From Brotaphodocola catenula (GTDB lineage Bacteria; Bacillota; Clostridia; Lachnospirales; Lachnospiraceae), in the NCBI GenBank assembly GCA_020686985.1, contig JAJEPU010000011.1, positions 1-64,000 of the forward strand: a stretch of 64,000 nt of DNA, read 5' to 3'. Under the pieces are notes generated by a model. That model ran no database searches. It had not been told where the DNA came from and worked only from the letters and a program-made list of their open reading frames with translations. The position numbers and the translations under genes were made by a program. Positions 53,972-61,785 of the stretch are shown piece by piece. Within the stretch, counting starts at the first letter, position 1; every line of letters begins with the position of its first letter.

Positions 53972-55408
53972 ATGAAAGACGAGCAGATCAAATATAGATT
54001 GGAGCATGATTCGATCGGAGAAAAGGAAGTTCCGGAGAATGCGTATTATGGCGTGCAGACGCTCCGCGCCCATGAAAACTTTTCAATCACGGGACTTAAA
54101 ATGCATCCGGAACTGATCAACAGTGTGGCGCAGATCAAGAAGGCGGCAGCGATCACAAATTTTGAGGTTGGGGAGCTGGACAAGAAACGCGCAAATGCGA
54201 TTGTGCAGGCATGTGATGAAATCATTGCGGGAAAACTGCATGATCAGTTTATCGTAGATCCGATTCAGGGCGGTGCGGGAACTTCCCTGAATATGAATGC
54301 GAATGAGGTGATTGCAAACAGAGCGATTGAGATTCTCGGTGGAAAGAAGGGCGATTATTCGATCGTCAATCCGAATGATCATGTCAACTTCGGTCAGTCG
54401 ACGAACGATGTCTTCCCGTCCTGTGGAAAGATGGCAGCGCTCAAGCTGATTACGAATGCACAGGAACAGCTCAAGCGTCTTGATGAGGCACTGACGGCGA
54501 AATCCAAGGAATTTGACTCAGTGATTAAGATGGGAAGAACTCAGCTTCAGGATGCCGTTCCGATCCGTCTCGGTCAGGAGTTTCACGCATATGCATCCGC
54601 AATCAAGAGAGACATCCGACGGTTTGAGAATGCGAAAGAAGAGATCCGTTGCCTGAATCTTGGCGGTACGGCAATCGGAACCGGACTCAACGCAGATGTG
54701 CAGTATTATCGCCGTGTCGTAAAAAATATGTCGGCACTGACTGGAGAGGATCTCGTGCAGTCCTATGATATGATTGATGCGACCCAGAATCTTGACAGCT
54801 ATGCATCGGTGTCCGGAATCGTGAAGAACTGTGCAGTCAACCTCTCGAAGATGTGCAACGATCTGCGCCTGATGTCGTCCGGTCCGCGCACCGGATTTGG
54901 AGAGATCAACTTGCCGGCAAGACAGAATGGATCGTCAATCATGCCGGGAAAGATCAATCCGGTTATCCCAGAAGTTGTAAACCAGGTTGCATTTAACATT
55001 ATCGGAAATGATATGACAATCACGATGGCAGCGGAGGCAGGACAGCTCGAGTTGAACGCATTTGAGCCGATCATTTTCTATAACCTGTTCCAGTCGATTG
55101 AGACGCTGACATCCGCAGTCAGAACGCTTGTGGACAACTGCATTGTGGGAATCACGGCAAACCGGGAGCACTGCAAGGAGATGGTGGAAAACAGCATCGG
55201 AATTATCACGGCAATCTGCCCGTATGTGGGATATGAGACGGCAGCCAATATCGCAAAAGAGGCGCTGAGAACGAATCAGTCGGTCAAGAAACTGATTCTT
55301 GAGAGGGGACTCATGGATGAAGATCAGTTGAAGACAGTTCTCGATCCGTTCACGATGACGGAGCCGGGAATCTCTGGAAAAGATCCTCTTGAGCAGTTGA
55401 AAAATTAA
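53972..55408 (+). CDS. aspA: Aspartate ammonia-lyase
   Basis: This 478-aa member of the fumarase/aspartase superfamily has the signature GSSIMPGKINP at about 320-330 and GRTQLQDAVP-like (MGRTQLQDAVPIRLGQE) and NFGQSTNDVFP segments. It reversibly converts aspartate to fumarate and ammonia. Fumarase class II is the alternative; the SSTNDV/QDAVP context fits aspartase. AGGGAGAG lies before the ATG. Probably controlled by the divergent LysR protein. Confidence 0.93.
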   Translation: MKDEQIKYRLEHDSIGEKEVPENAYYGVQTLRAHENFSITGLKMHPELINSVAQIKKAAAITNFEVGELDKKRANAIVQACDEIIAGKLHDQFIVDPIQGGAGTSLNMNANEVIANRAIEILGGKKGDYSIVNPNDHVNFGQSTNDVFPSCGKMAALKLITNAQEQLKRLDEALTAKSKEFDSVIKMGRTQLQDAVPIRLGQEFHAYASAIKRDIRRFENAKEEIRCLNLGGTAIGTGLNADVQYYRRVVKNMSALTGEDLVQSYDMIDATQNLDSYASVSGIVKNCAVNLSKMCNDLRLMSSGPRTGFGEINLPARQNGSSIMPGKINPVIPEVVNQVAFNIIGNDMTITMAAEAGQLELNAFEPIIFYNLFQSIETLTSAVRTLVDNCIVGITANREHCKEMVENSIGIITAICPYVGYETAANIAKEALRTNQSVKKLILERGLMDEDQLKTVLDPFTMTEPGISGKDPLEQLKN

Positions 55409-55519
55409 AAATCAGGATGTTGAGAGTAAAATAAAAAGATTGATTGCGAATGATGAAATCAGAACCACAGTCATAAAAAGCAATGAAATCTGAATCGAAT
55501 CATAAAAAATAGTTCCATA

Positions 55520-55570
55520 AAAATGGTCATGGGAGCGAAAATTTCGTATTTTCCATGACCATTTCTTTTT
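55520..55570. terminator. Bidirectional terminator between aspA and aro gene
   Basis: AAATGGTCATGG (55521-55532) pairs perfectly with CCATGACCATTT (55553-55564), with an A-run on the left and T residues on the right. Nothing else was seen from 55571 to 55666. Confidence 0.85.
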
Positions 55571-55666
55571 ATCTTATTGCGTTGTGAATGGATCAGTCAG
55601 AATTACTTAGAGGCTGATCGGTTGAAGCAATTAATAATCGAGTAATCAACTGAATAATTGGACTTA

Positions 55667-56695
55667 TTATACGGTCTCAGCGATCTCGTACAGCAGACGC
55701 TCAGAATCATCCCAACCTAAGCACGGGTCGGTGATGGACTTGCCGTAGCAGTGCTCACCAATCTTCTGGTTGCCCGGCTCGATGTAGCTCTCGATCATAA
55801 CGCCCTTTACGAAGTTTGCCAGATCCTCGGAGTGACGACGGCTGTGCATAACTTCTTTGACGATTCTGATCTGTTCCTTGTACTGCTTGTTGGAGTTGGA
55901 GTGGTTGGCATCGACGATGCATGCCGGATTCTGTAAGTTACGCTCCATGTAGAGCTTGTGCAGAAGAATCAGATCCTCATAGTGATAGTTTGGCAGGCAC
56001 TGACCATGCTTGTTGACAGCACCGCGCAGGATTGTGTGAGTCCATGGGTTTCCGTCGGTCTTTACTTCCCAGTCGCGCATGATGAACTCGTGACCGTGCT
56101 GAGCTGCCTGAACGGAGTTGAGCATAACGGAGAGGTCTCCACTTGTCGGGTTCTTCATTCCTACCGGAACGTGGCAGCCACTGGAAACAAGACGATGCTG
56201 CTGGTTCTCAACGGAACGTGCGCCCACTGCGATATAGGACATGATGTCGTCGAGGTAGGAAACGTTATCCGGGTAGAGCATCTCATCTGCGGTGGAGAAT
56301 CCGGTCTCTTTCAGGACACGCATGTGAAGGTGACGGATCGCATGAAGACCGTCAGCCATGCTCGGGCGCTTCTCCGGGTCTGGCTGATGAAGCATGCCCT
56401 TGTAGCCCTCACCGGTGGTTCTGGGCTTGTTGGTGTAAACGCGCGGAACAATCAGCAGTTTGTCCTTGGTTGCTTCCTGAACTTTCACAAGACGGTTGGT
56501 GTAGTCGAGCACAGATTCCTCGTTGTCAGCGGAACACGGTCCGATAATGACAAGAAACTTGTCGCTTTTTCCTGCAATGATATTTTTTACTTCCTCATCG
56601 CGCTGTGCCTTGGTGGCAATGCAGGACGCCGGTAATGGGAACTGCTCTTTGATTTCTGCCGGAGTCGGCAGTTTGTTGATGAATTCGAATGCCAT
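55667..56695 (-). CDS. 3-deoxy-7-phosphoheptulonate synthase (DAHP synthase, class I)
   Basis: This 342-aa enzyme starts the shikimate pathway by joining phosphoenolpyruvate and erythrose 4-phosphate. It is of the AroF/AroG/AroH type: VIIGPCSADNEESV, PRVYTNKPRTTGEGYKG, VGARSVENQQHR, PVGMKNPTSGD and IVDANHSNSNKQYK. No chorismate mutase domain is fused. The ATG at 56695 follows GAGGAG by 7 nt; the frame is open for 55 more codons with no homology. Which amino acid feeds back on it cannot be told. Confidence 0.94.
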   Translation of the reverse strand: MAFEFINKLPTPAEIKEQFPLPASCIATKAQRDEEVKNIIAGKSDKFLVIIGPCSADNEESVLDYTNRLVKVQEATKDKLLIVPRVYTNKPRTTGEGYKGMLHQPDPEKRPSMADGLHAIRHLHMRVLKETGFSTADEMLYPDNVSYLDDIMSYIAVGARSVENQQHRLVSSGCHVPVGMKNPTSGDLSVMLNSVQAAQHGHEFIMRDWEVKTDGNPWTHTILRGAVNKHGQCLPNYHYEDLILLHKLYMERNLQNPACIVDANHSNSNKQYKEQIRIVKEVMHSRRHSEDLANFVKGVMIESYIEPGNQKIGEHCYGKSITDPCLGWDDSERLLYEIAETV

Positions 56696-56839
56696 AATTT
56701 TCTCCTCGTCTTCCGATACATTTTCGCGAAAAGTGTCGCGCTTGTGTTTCATTATAATATGCAGAAAATGAAAATGCAATGAAAAGCGAAAAAAGCCGAC
56801 AATTTTCGCAAATCTCTCGTTCCTGTATCGAATATACAA

Positions 56840-56904
56840 AAGCAGGTATTTGATAAACAAGTATTGGATAAATAAATATCTGAAGCAAGCATCTGAAACA
56901 AATA
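56840..56904. repeat. Degenerate tandem repeats after the MATE gene
   Basis: About four variants of a 15-17 bp unit related to AAGTATTTGATAAACA and AGCATCTGAAACAA lie between the MATE stop and the DAHP synthase promoter region. Confidence 0.45.
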
Positions 56905-56905
56905 T

Positions 56906-58324
56906 CTAGGAAACGCGTGCTCTCTGTTTTTTTTTGCGTCCGAGAGGGCTGAACACCAGATAATAGATCAAAAACAGGATCGTGGTGCACACCCAGGTCA
57001 GCGGATAGCTGAACATGATGGTGTATATATTCCTGTGAATCGGGACGATTGCAATGATCCAGAAGACGCGCAGAACGCAGACTCCGAAGGCGCACAGAAC
57101 CATAGGGATGAAACTGTCGCCGACACCGCGCAGGGCACCGGAGAGGATCTCAATCGCGACGTAAGTCGTATAGAACGGGGAGAGATAGCGCATCATGCGA
57201 ATTCCGATCTCGATAACCTCCTGATCGGTTGTGAAGAGTGCGTAAGCGTAAATTCCAAGGAAGTACACGAGGGCAGAGATCATGATGGAGGAAATGATTG
57301 TCATTCCCATGCAGACGCGCACTCCGCGGTGGATGCGTTCATGTTTGTCTGCACCGTAATTCTGACCGACGAATGTCGTGATTGCGATTCCGAAAGAGTT
57401 GATGATCATCCAGAAAATCGAGTCGATCTTTCCGTAGGCAGCCCAGGAGGCGACGGTGTTTGTACCGAGCGAATTGATGCCTGCCTGAATGATGACGTTT
57501 GACAGACCGTACATCACGGATTGGAGTCCGGCGGGGAGACCGATGCGGATCATGCGCCTGAGCATCCGCGTGTCAATGCCGATCTGGGTAATATGGACGC
57601 GGTACATATCTGAGCTTCGGCAGAGACACGAGAGGACGAGGAGGGCGCTGAGAATCTGGGAGCAGACCGTTGCGATTCCGGCTCCGCGGACTCCAAGTCG
57701 GAGAATGACGACAAAGAGCAGGTCAAGCACGATGTTCGTCATACAGCTGACAATCAGGAAATACAGCGGTCGGCGGGAGTCTCCAACTGCGCGTAGAATT
57801 GACGATCCCGTGTTGTACAGCAGGTTGGGGATCATGCCGAGAAAATAGATTCTCAGGTATAAAATTGAGAGATCCATGATATCCTCCGGTGTGCTCATTG
57901 CACCGAGCATCCGCGGTGCGAGAATAATTCCGATGATCATAATAAAGGCACCGGAGAGCAGGCTGAATGCGACCGAGGTGTGGACGGCGTAACCGACCAT
58001 CTCAGGGCGTTTTGCACCGTAATATTGGGAGATGATAACTCCACATCCGGCGGAAAGACCGACGAAGAAGCCGACGATCATCTGGGTCAGCATACCGGCA
58101 GATCCGCTGACGGCTGACAGAGCTTCTTTTCCGACAAACCGACCGACGATCATCGCGTCAGCCGTGTTGTAGAGTTGTTGAAAAAAGGTTCCCATCAGGA
58201 TCGGGAAAAAGAAGAGAAGGAGTTGTTCCCAGATCACGCCCTCGGTGATCCGATTGGTTGTTTTTTGTGTCGAGGAGGTGCTAGTGGAGTTTCCGCCAGG
58301 TTGTGTTTTTTTCAAGGTTTGCAT
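56906..58324 (-). CDS. MATE-family efflux transporter
   Basis: A 472-aa inner-membrane protein with 12 predicted helices in two homologous halves and the MATE features LFFFPILMGTFFQQLYNTAD and GFFVGLSAGCGVIISQYYGA. It exports drugs or metabolites in exchange for sodium or protons; substrate unknown. The first 25 residues are a Ser/Thr/Asn-rich cytoplasmic tail. GGAGACC precedes the ATG. Single gene; the 58325-58564 gap to the right is AT-rich and shows nothing on this strand that I would call a promoter. Confidence 0.93.
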   Translation of the reverse strand: MQTLKKTQPGGNSTSTSSTQKTTNRITEGVIWEQLLLFFFPILMGTFFQQLYNTADAMIVGRFVGKEALSAVSGSAGMLTQMIVGFFVGLSAGCGVIISQYYGAKRPEMVGYAVHTSVAFSLLSGAFIMIIGIILAPRMLGAMSTPEDIMDLSILYLRIYFLGMIPNLLYNTGSSILRAVGDSRRPLYFLIVSCMTNIVLDLLFVVILRLGVRGAGIATVCSQILSALLVLSCLCRSSDMYRVHITQIGIDTRMLRRMIRIGLPAGLQSVMYGLSNVIIQAGINSLGTNTVASWAAYGKIDSIFWMIINSFGIAITTFVGQNYGADKHERIHRGVRVCMGMTIISSIMISALVYFLGIYAYALFTTDQEVIEIGIRMMRYLSPFYTTYVAIEILSGALRGVGDSFIPMVLCAFGVCVLRVFWIIAIVPIHRNIYTIMFSYPLTWVCTTILFLIYYLVFSPLGRKKKQRARVS

Positions 58325-58564
58325 GTGAGGTCTCCTTTGTTTTAGTTGTTTTAAGTTTCTGTATTGTTGTTTTATGGATGTATTTAAAAATATAATTTTA
58401 CTTTTTTACTTTGGATTTTGAGGTTATTTTAGGTTTAGTTTATATCATGATTATAGCACAGGAAATGGGGTGGGCGAAAGGGGAACGCTGAAATCGTAAA
58501 GGGGGCATTACAGCAGAATTTGGAATGGCGTGTAATTGGAATAGATGCTTGGAGAAAGATTGAC

Positions 58565-58593
58565 ATGACAGAGAACGAAAGTTGCGCTATACT
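58565..58593 (+). promoter_or_regulatory. Promoter of the C_GCAxxG gene
   Basis: ATGACA (58565-58570), 17-bp spacer, TATACT (58588-58593); a TTGACA at 58560 is also present, but 22 bp from the -10. Confidence 0.6.
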
Positions 58594-58668
58594 GAAACAA
58601 GAAATCCCTTCCTGAAAATAATTTTTTAGGAGTGGATAAAAATTGATTCAAACAAGGAGACGAGAAGG

Positions 58669-59088
58669 ATGAAAACACGGGTTGAAGAAACGATTGGTCG
58701 TCATGACAAGGGATATAACTGTGCACAGGCAGTTGCATGTACCTACTGTGATCTGGTAGGAGTCGATGAGGAGACGATGTTCAAGATGACGGAAGCTCTT
58801 GGACTTGGAATGGGCGGTATGGAAGGAACCTGCGGCGCAATTACAGGCGCTTGTGTGCTTGCCGGAATGAAGAACAGCACAGGCAATCTTGAGAAGCCGA
58901 ACAGCAAGGGTGCTTCCTATAAATTGTCCCGTCAGATTGTGGAGGAATTCAAGAATCAGAACGGAGCGACTCAGTGCCGGGAACTCAAGGGTGTGGATAC
59001 CGGGAAAGTTCTGCGTGCCTGCCCGGATTGTATTCGAGATGCAGCTCGCATTGCGGAGAGTGTGCTGTTTGCAGATCAGGAGAAATAA
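58669..59088 (+). CDS. C_GCAxxG_C_C-family redox protein
   Basis: This 139-aa protein carries the family cysteines: GYNCAQAV, GTCGAITGAC (the GCAxxG-like segment), TQCRELK and RACPDC. Members are small proteins of anaerobes believed to bind a metal or take part in redox reactions; their exact role is unknown. AAGGAGACGAGAAGG precedes the ATG. The gene stands alone, next to the flavin-transfer operon on the other strand. Confidence 0.88.
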   Translation: MKTRVEETIGRHDKGYNCAQAVACTYCDLVGVDEETMFKMTEALGLGMGGMEGTCGAITGACVLAGMKNSTGNLEKPNSKGASYKLSRQIVEEFKNQNGATQCRELKGVDTGKVLRACPDCIRDAARIAESVLFADQEK

Positions 59089-59143
59089 GACAAAAGAGTG
59101 CGCTGTTGTGACAGGACGCAGATTTCTATAAGTATAAAATAGT

Positions 59144-59197
59144 AAAAAAGCTGGGAGAAGAAGACGTTTAAAAACGTCCGCCTCGTCCCAGCTTTTT
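59144..59197. terminator. Bidirectional terminator overlapping the Gx gene end
   Basis: AAAAAAGCTGGGA (59144-59156) pairs with TCCCAGCTTTTT (59186-59197), with an inner GACGTTT/AAACGTC. Its right arm and loop lie inside the last codons of the minus-strand Gx gene (stop at 59168). Confidence 0.82.
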
Positions 59198-59692
59198 CAT
59201 ATGTGTGAGAAGGTACTGCGCGCAGTGACCGGTAAAGAATCCGCTGATAATGCCGGAGACCATCAGAACCGGAAGATACCAGAGAATTTCCGGGGTTCCG
59301 GTGATCGCGATGGCAATGCCGATCTGCCCGATGTTGTGGAAAATTGCTCCGATCACGCTCAGAAGCCAGAGCCGTTTTAACGGAAACAGCGGGAAGAGCA
59401 GGGCACAGACCAGAAAGCAGAGAAGACCTCCGCTTAAGCTGTATGGAAGTGTCATGATCTGACCGCTTGCGAAGGCACCGAGTACGACACGGGTGAGAAG
59501 AACCATCAGGGCATCTTTTCGCCCATACAGGTAAAAAACAGAGAGGGTGACGATGTTGGCAAGTCCCATTTTCACTCCGGGAACGGAGGTCAGAGGCGGG
59601 ATGTTTGCCTCGATCACAAAGATGATGAGGGCGACCGTTGTCAGGAGTGCAAGCTGAGTCAGACGGGTCGTTGCCGAACTGCGCCCGCTCAT
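59168..59692 (-). CDS. Gx transporter-family membrane protein
   Basis: A 174-aa membrane protein with five or so helices of the family annotated as Gx transporter or heptaprenyl diphosphate synthase component I (IEANIPPLTSVPGVKMGLANIVTL, LVSGIISGFFTGHCAQYL). Members resemble ECF S components and probably carry a small molecule, perhaps an isoprenoid or flavin precursor; substrate unproven. Its start overlaps the end of the NusG-II gene by 4 bp, and that gene overlaps apbE, so the three are one operon. Confidence 0.85.
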   Translation of the reverse strand: MSGRSSATTRLTQLALLTTVALIIFVIEANIPPLTSVPGVKMGLANIVTLSVFYLYGRKDALMVLLTRVVLGAFASGQIMTLPYSLSGGLLCFLVCALLFPLFPLKRLWLLSVIGAIFHNIGQIGIAIAITGTPEILWYLPVLMVSGIISGFFTGHCAQYLLTHMKKLGRGGRF

Positions 59693-60108
59693 CGTCCGGT
59701 CACCGCATCCAGTGCCTGATTGTCATCAGTCCCTTCCGATCTGTCCGAGGACTCTGTGGAGTCTTTGAAACGGATACTCAATTTGTGTGGAAGACAGACG
59801 ATCGGTTCCGGTCCGTGGGAGCGGATGCCCTGTTTGACACAGATCTGATCGCGACAGTCTGCTTCGATAACTCCGATGCCGTCCGGGGAAATCTGAATCG
59901 TGTTCTGCGCCCCGGGTTCGCCGACAGTGAACGTTTCCGTCTCCTTAACCGAAGAGAGGTCAACCGTGCGGATCAGTTCACCCTGATAAACGATTTCCGC
60001 AAGGTTCTGGGAGTTGCCTTTCTGGCGCAGAATCATCCATGCGCCGAGGAGTCCGATGCAGAGAACGGCAAGGGCGAGGGTGATCAGGAGGTTTGTCTTT
60101 TTTCTCAA
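59689..60108 (-). CDS. NusG domain II-containing membrane-anchored protein
   Basis: A 139-aa protein with one N-terminal membrane anchor (NLLITLALAVLCIGLLGAW) and an outside-facing NusG domain II (about 35-115) containing paired cysteines (DCRDQICVKQG, IVCLPHKL). It is not the transcription factor NusG. Such proteins occur with ApbE and Gx-transporter genes in Firmicutes flavinylation and electron-transfer loci. The tail is Ser/Asp/Glu-rich. Overlaps both neighbours by 4 bp. Confidence 0.85.
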   Translation of the reverse strand: MRKKTNLLITLALAVLCIGLLGAWMILRQKGNSQNLAEIVYQGELIRTVDLSSVKETETFTVGEPGAQNTIQISPDGIGVIEADCRDQICVKQGIRSHGPEPIVCLPHKLSIRFKDSTESSDRSEGTDDNQALDAVTGR

Positions 60109-61313
60109 GAAATCACCCGAACCTTTCCGCCATTTGTGACTTTACAGCGGTCTGCAAGTCCGGAAGTCACAAGAACCTCGCCGTTTTCTGTCATCATGAT
60201 CGCTTCAAACTTGTCACGATGATTCTGCCAGAAAGCGGAGGCATCATCCGGTCCCATGATGAAGAGAGAGGTTGAAAGTGCATCTGCGAGTGTGCCGTCC
60301 GGGCTGATGATCGTCACGGAAGTCAGTCCGCTCTCTGCCGGGTAGCCGGTGCGTGGATCGATGATGTGGTGATAGTGAACTCCATTTTCTTCAAAGTAAC
60401 GCTGATAAGCGCCGGAGGTGATGACTGCCTCGTCGGAGACTTCCACGACGGCAAACATTGCGTTTAAGTCATTCGGATCCTGAATGCCGACGCGCCAGAG
60501 CTTTTCGTCCGGTTTGGTTCCGAGTGTCTGGACATTTCCACCGAGGGAGATGATGCCGGAAGTCACACCGCTGTTTTTGAAGACTTCCATCACGCGCGCG
60601 GAGGTGAAGCCCTTTGCGATACCGCCAAGGTCGAGCTTGACATCTTCGGGAAGCGTGACGTGATTGCCGGATAAGGTCACAGTTGAGGCATCGACATGGG
60701 AGAGAAGTTCCGCAAGTTCAGAGTCAGACGGAATGCGGTAATTCTTTGTGGTAAATCCCCAGGCTTCCATGACCGGTTCGATCGTGCAGTCAAAAATGCC
60801 GTTGGTGTCTTTTCCGTACTCGAGTGCACTTGCGAGAAGACTTCTCGTGTCCTCGGAGAGATCTCCCTCACCATCTCTGTTTACACGGTAAATATCGCCG
60901 GTCTCGCTCGAGATCGAGAACAGCTTGTCGAGGCGCTGAATCTCAGCACTTGCAGAGTCGAGTGCCTCGCGGGCGTGAGAGCCGTAGGCAGTCAGGGACA
61001 TTACCGTATCCATTGCGTAGAGTTCACTGCTCTCGCTCTCATTTGCCTTTGGATCAGGAGTTTCATTATTGCTGTTTTCTGAAACAGACTGGTCGGATTC
61101 CTGAGAATTTTGAGAATCTGATGAAGTGTTCTCTGTGACAGCATGATTTTCTGCTTGGCTGGAATCCGCAGATTCAGAGGCGGATACGGTGGACTCAGAA
61201 GCAGAGACGGCAGAAGTGTCTGCGGTCTGATTTTTGGAATCTCCTGCACAGCCGGATGAGAGAAGGGCGGTGCAGAGTAAGGTTGCAGTAAGTGTTTTTC
61301 TTATGATTTTCAC
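60105..61313 (-). CDS. apbE: FAD:protein FMN transferase lipoprotein
   Basis: This roughly 402-aa ApbE-family enzyme attaches FMN from FAD to a threonine of extracytoplasmic proteins. It has a lipoprotein signal (TALLSSGC), a long Ser/Glu/Asn-rich linker (about 25-95) and an ApbE domain with SELYAMDTVMSLTAYG, LDLGGIAKGF, GIISLGGNVQTLG, HHIIDPRTGYPAESG and the metal-binding aspartate in SPDGTLADALSTSLF. The GTG at 61313 follows CGAGG by 8 nt and puts the signal peptide at the N-terminus; the frame runs on to a TTG at 61349. A likely target is the FMN-bind protein divergently encoded at 61782. Confidence 0.93.
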   Translation of the reverse strand: MKIIRKTLTATLLCTALLSSGCAGDSKNQTADTSAVSASESTVSASESADSSQAENHAVTENTSSDSQNSQESDQSVSENSNNETPDPKANESESSELYAMDTVMSLTAYGSHAREALDSASAEIQRLDKLFSISSETGDIYRVNRDGEGDLSEDTRSLLASALEYGKDTNGIFDCTIEPVMEAWGFTTKNYRIPSDSELAELLSHVDASTVTLSGNHVTLPEDVKLDLGGIAKGFTSARVMEVFKNSGVTSGIISLGGNVQTLGTKPDEKLWRVGIQDPNDLNAMFAVVEVSDEAVITSGAYQRYFEENGVHYHHIIDPRTGYPAESGLTSVTIISPDGTLADALSTSLFIMGPDDASAFWQNHRDKFEAIMMTENGEVLVTSGLADRCKVTNGGKVRVIS

Positions 61314-61445
61314 AAAATTAATCCTCGGTTTCTTTCGCGTATCACTCAAAGTGGATGTCGCCCTCTTCTATAAGTGGGGGATTGCAAACTTTTTCAGAAG
61401 GTGAATATCCGCTTTTGAGTCATACGATTTGTAATCATACGGTTC

Positions 61446-61474
61446 ATATTAACATCGGCTAACTGGCTTGTCAA
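61446..61474 (-). promoter_or_regulatory. Promoter of the apbE operon
   Basis: On the minus strand: TTGACA (61474-61469), 17-bp spacer, TAATAT (61451-61446). Confidence 0.8.
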
Positions 61475-61580
61475 GCGCGAGAAATCAGTCAAAATCAGTA
61501 AAAAAAGAGAAAAAAATGATAAAGAAAGCCATGAAAAAAATTAATGAGAAAAATAGACGAATAGGCATGATTGGTATTCG

Positions 61581-61609
61581 TTGACAGAAGAGTTTGCTAT
61601 TGCTAACAT
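61581..61609 (+). promoter_or_regulatory. Promoter candidate for the FMN-bind protein
   Basis: TTGACA (61581-61586), 17-bp spacer, TAACAT (61604-61609). If used, transcription starts around 61616, only about 5 nt before ATG 61621, and would leave out its GGGAG site. Confidence 0.6.
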
Positions 61610-61620
61610 GGGAGATACAA

Positions 61621-61785
61621 ATGCAGTTAGATACAACTAACTACTTAGTGGCTATTTTAAGCTATTTTAATAGTTATCTGACTGCATCACGACGCAGGGA
61701 TAAGCAATTGAGAACCGTGACTGGGAATGGGATTTGGACACGTTTCAAACTGTGGATGGACAATAGACAAAGGAGGGCGACATGA
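61621..61785 (+). CDS. Small upstream ORF coupled to the FMN-bind protein
   Basis: A 54-codon ORF (MQLDTTNYLVAILSYFNSYL, then a basic Arg/Lys-rich half ending RRAT) whose TGA overlaps the ATG of the next gene in ATGA. GGGAG lies 6 nt before its ATG, although the nearby promoter may start too late to include it. No homologue was recognised. It may be a leader peptide that couples translation, or chance. An ATGCAGT/ACTGCAT pair encloses its first 65 nt. Confidence 0.45.
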   Translation: MQLDTTNYLVAILSYFNSYLTASRRRDKQLRTVTGNGIWTRFKLWMDNRQRRAT

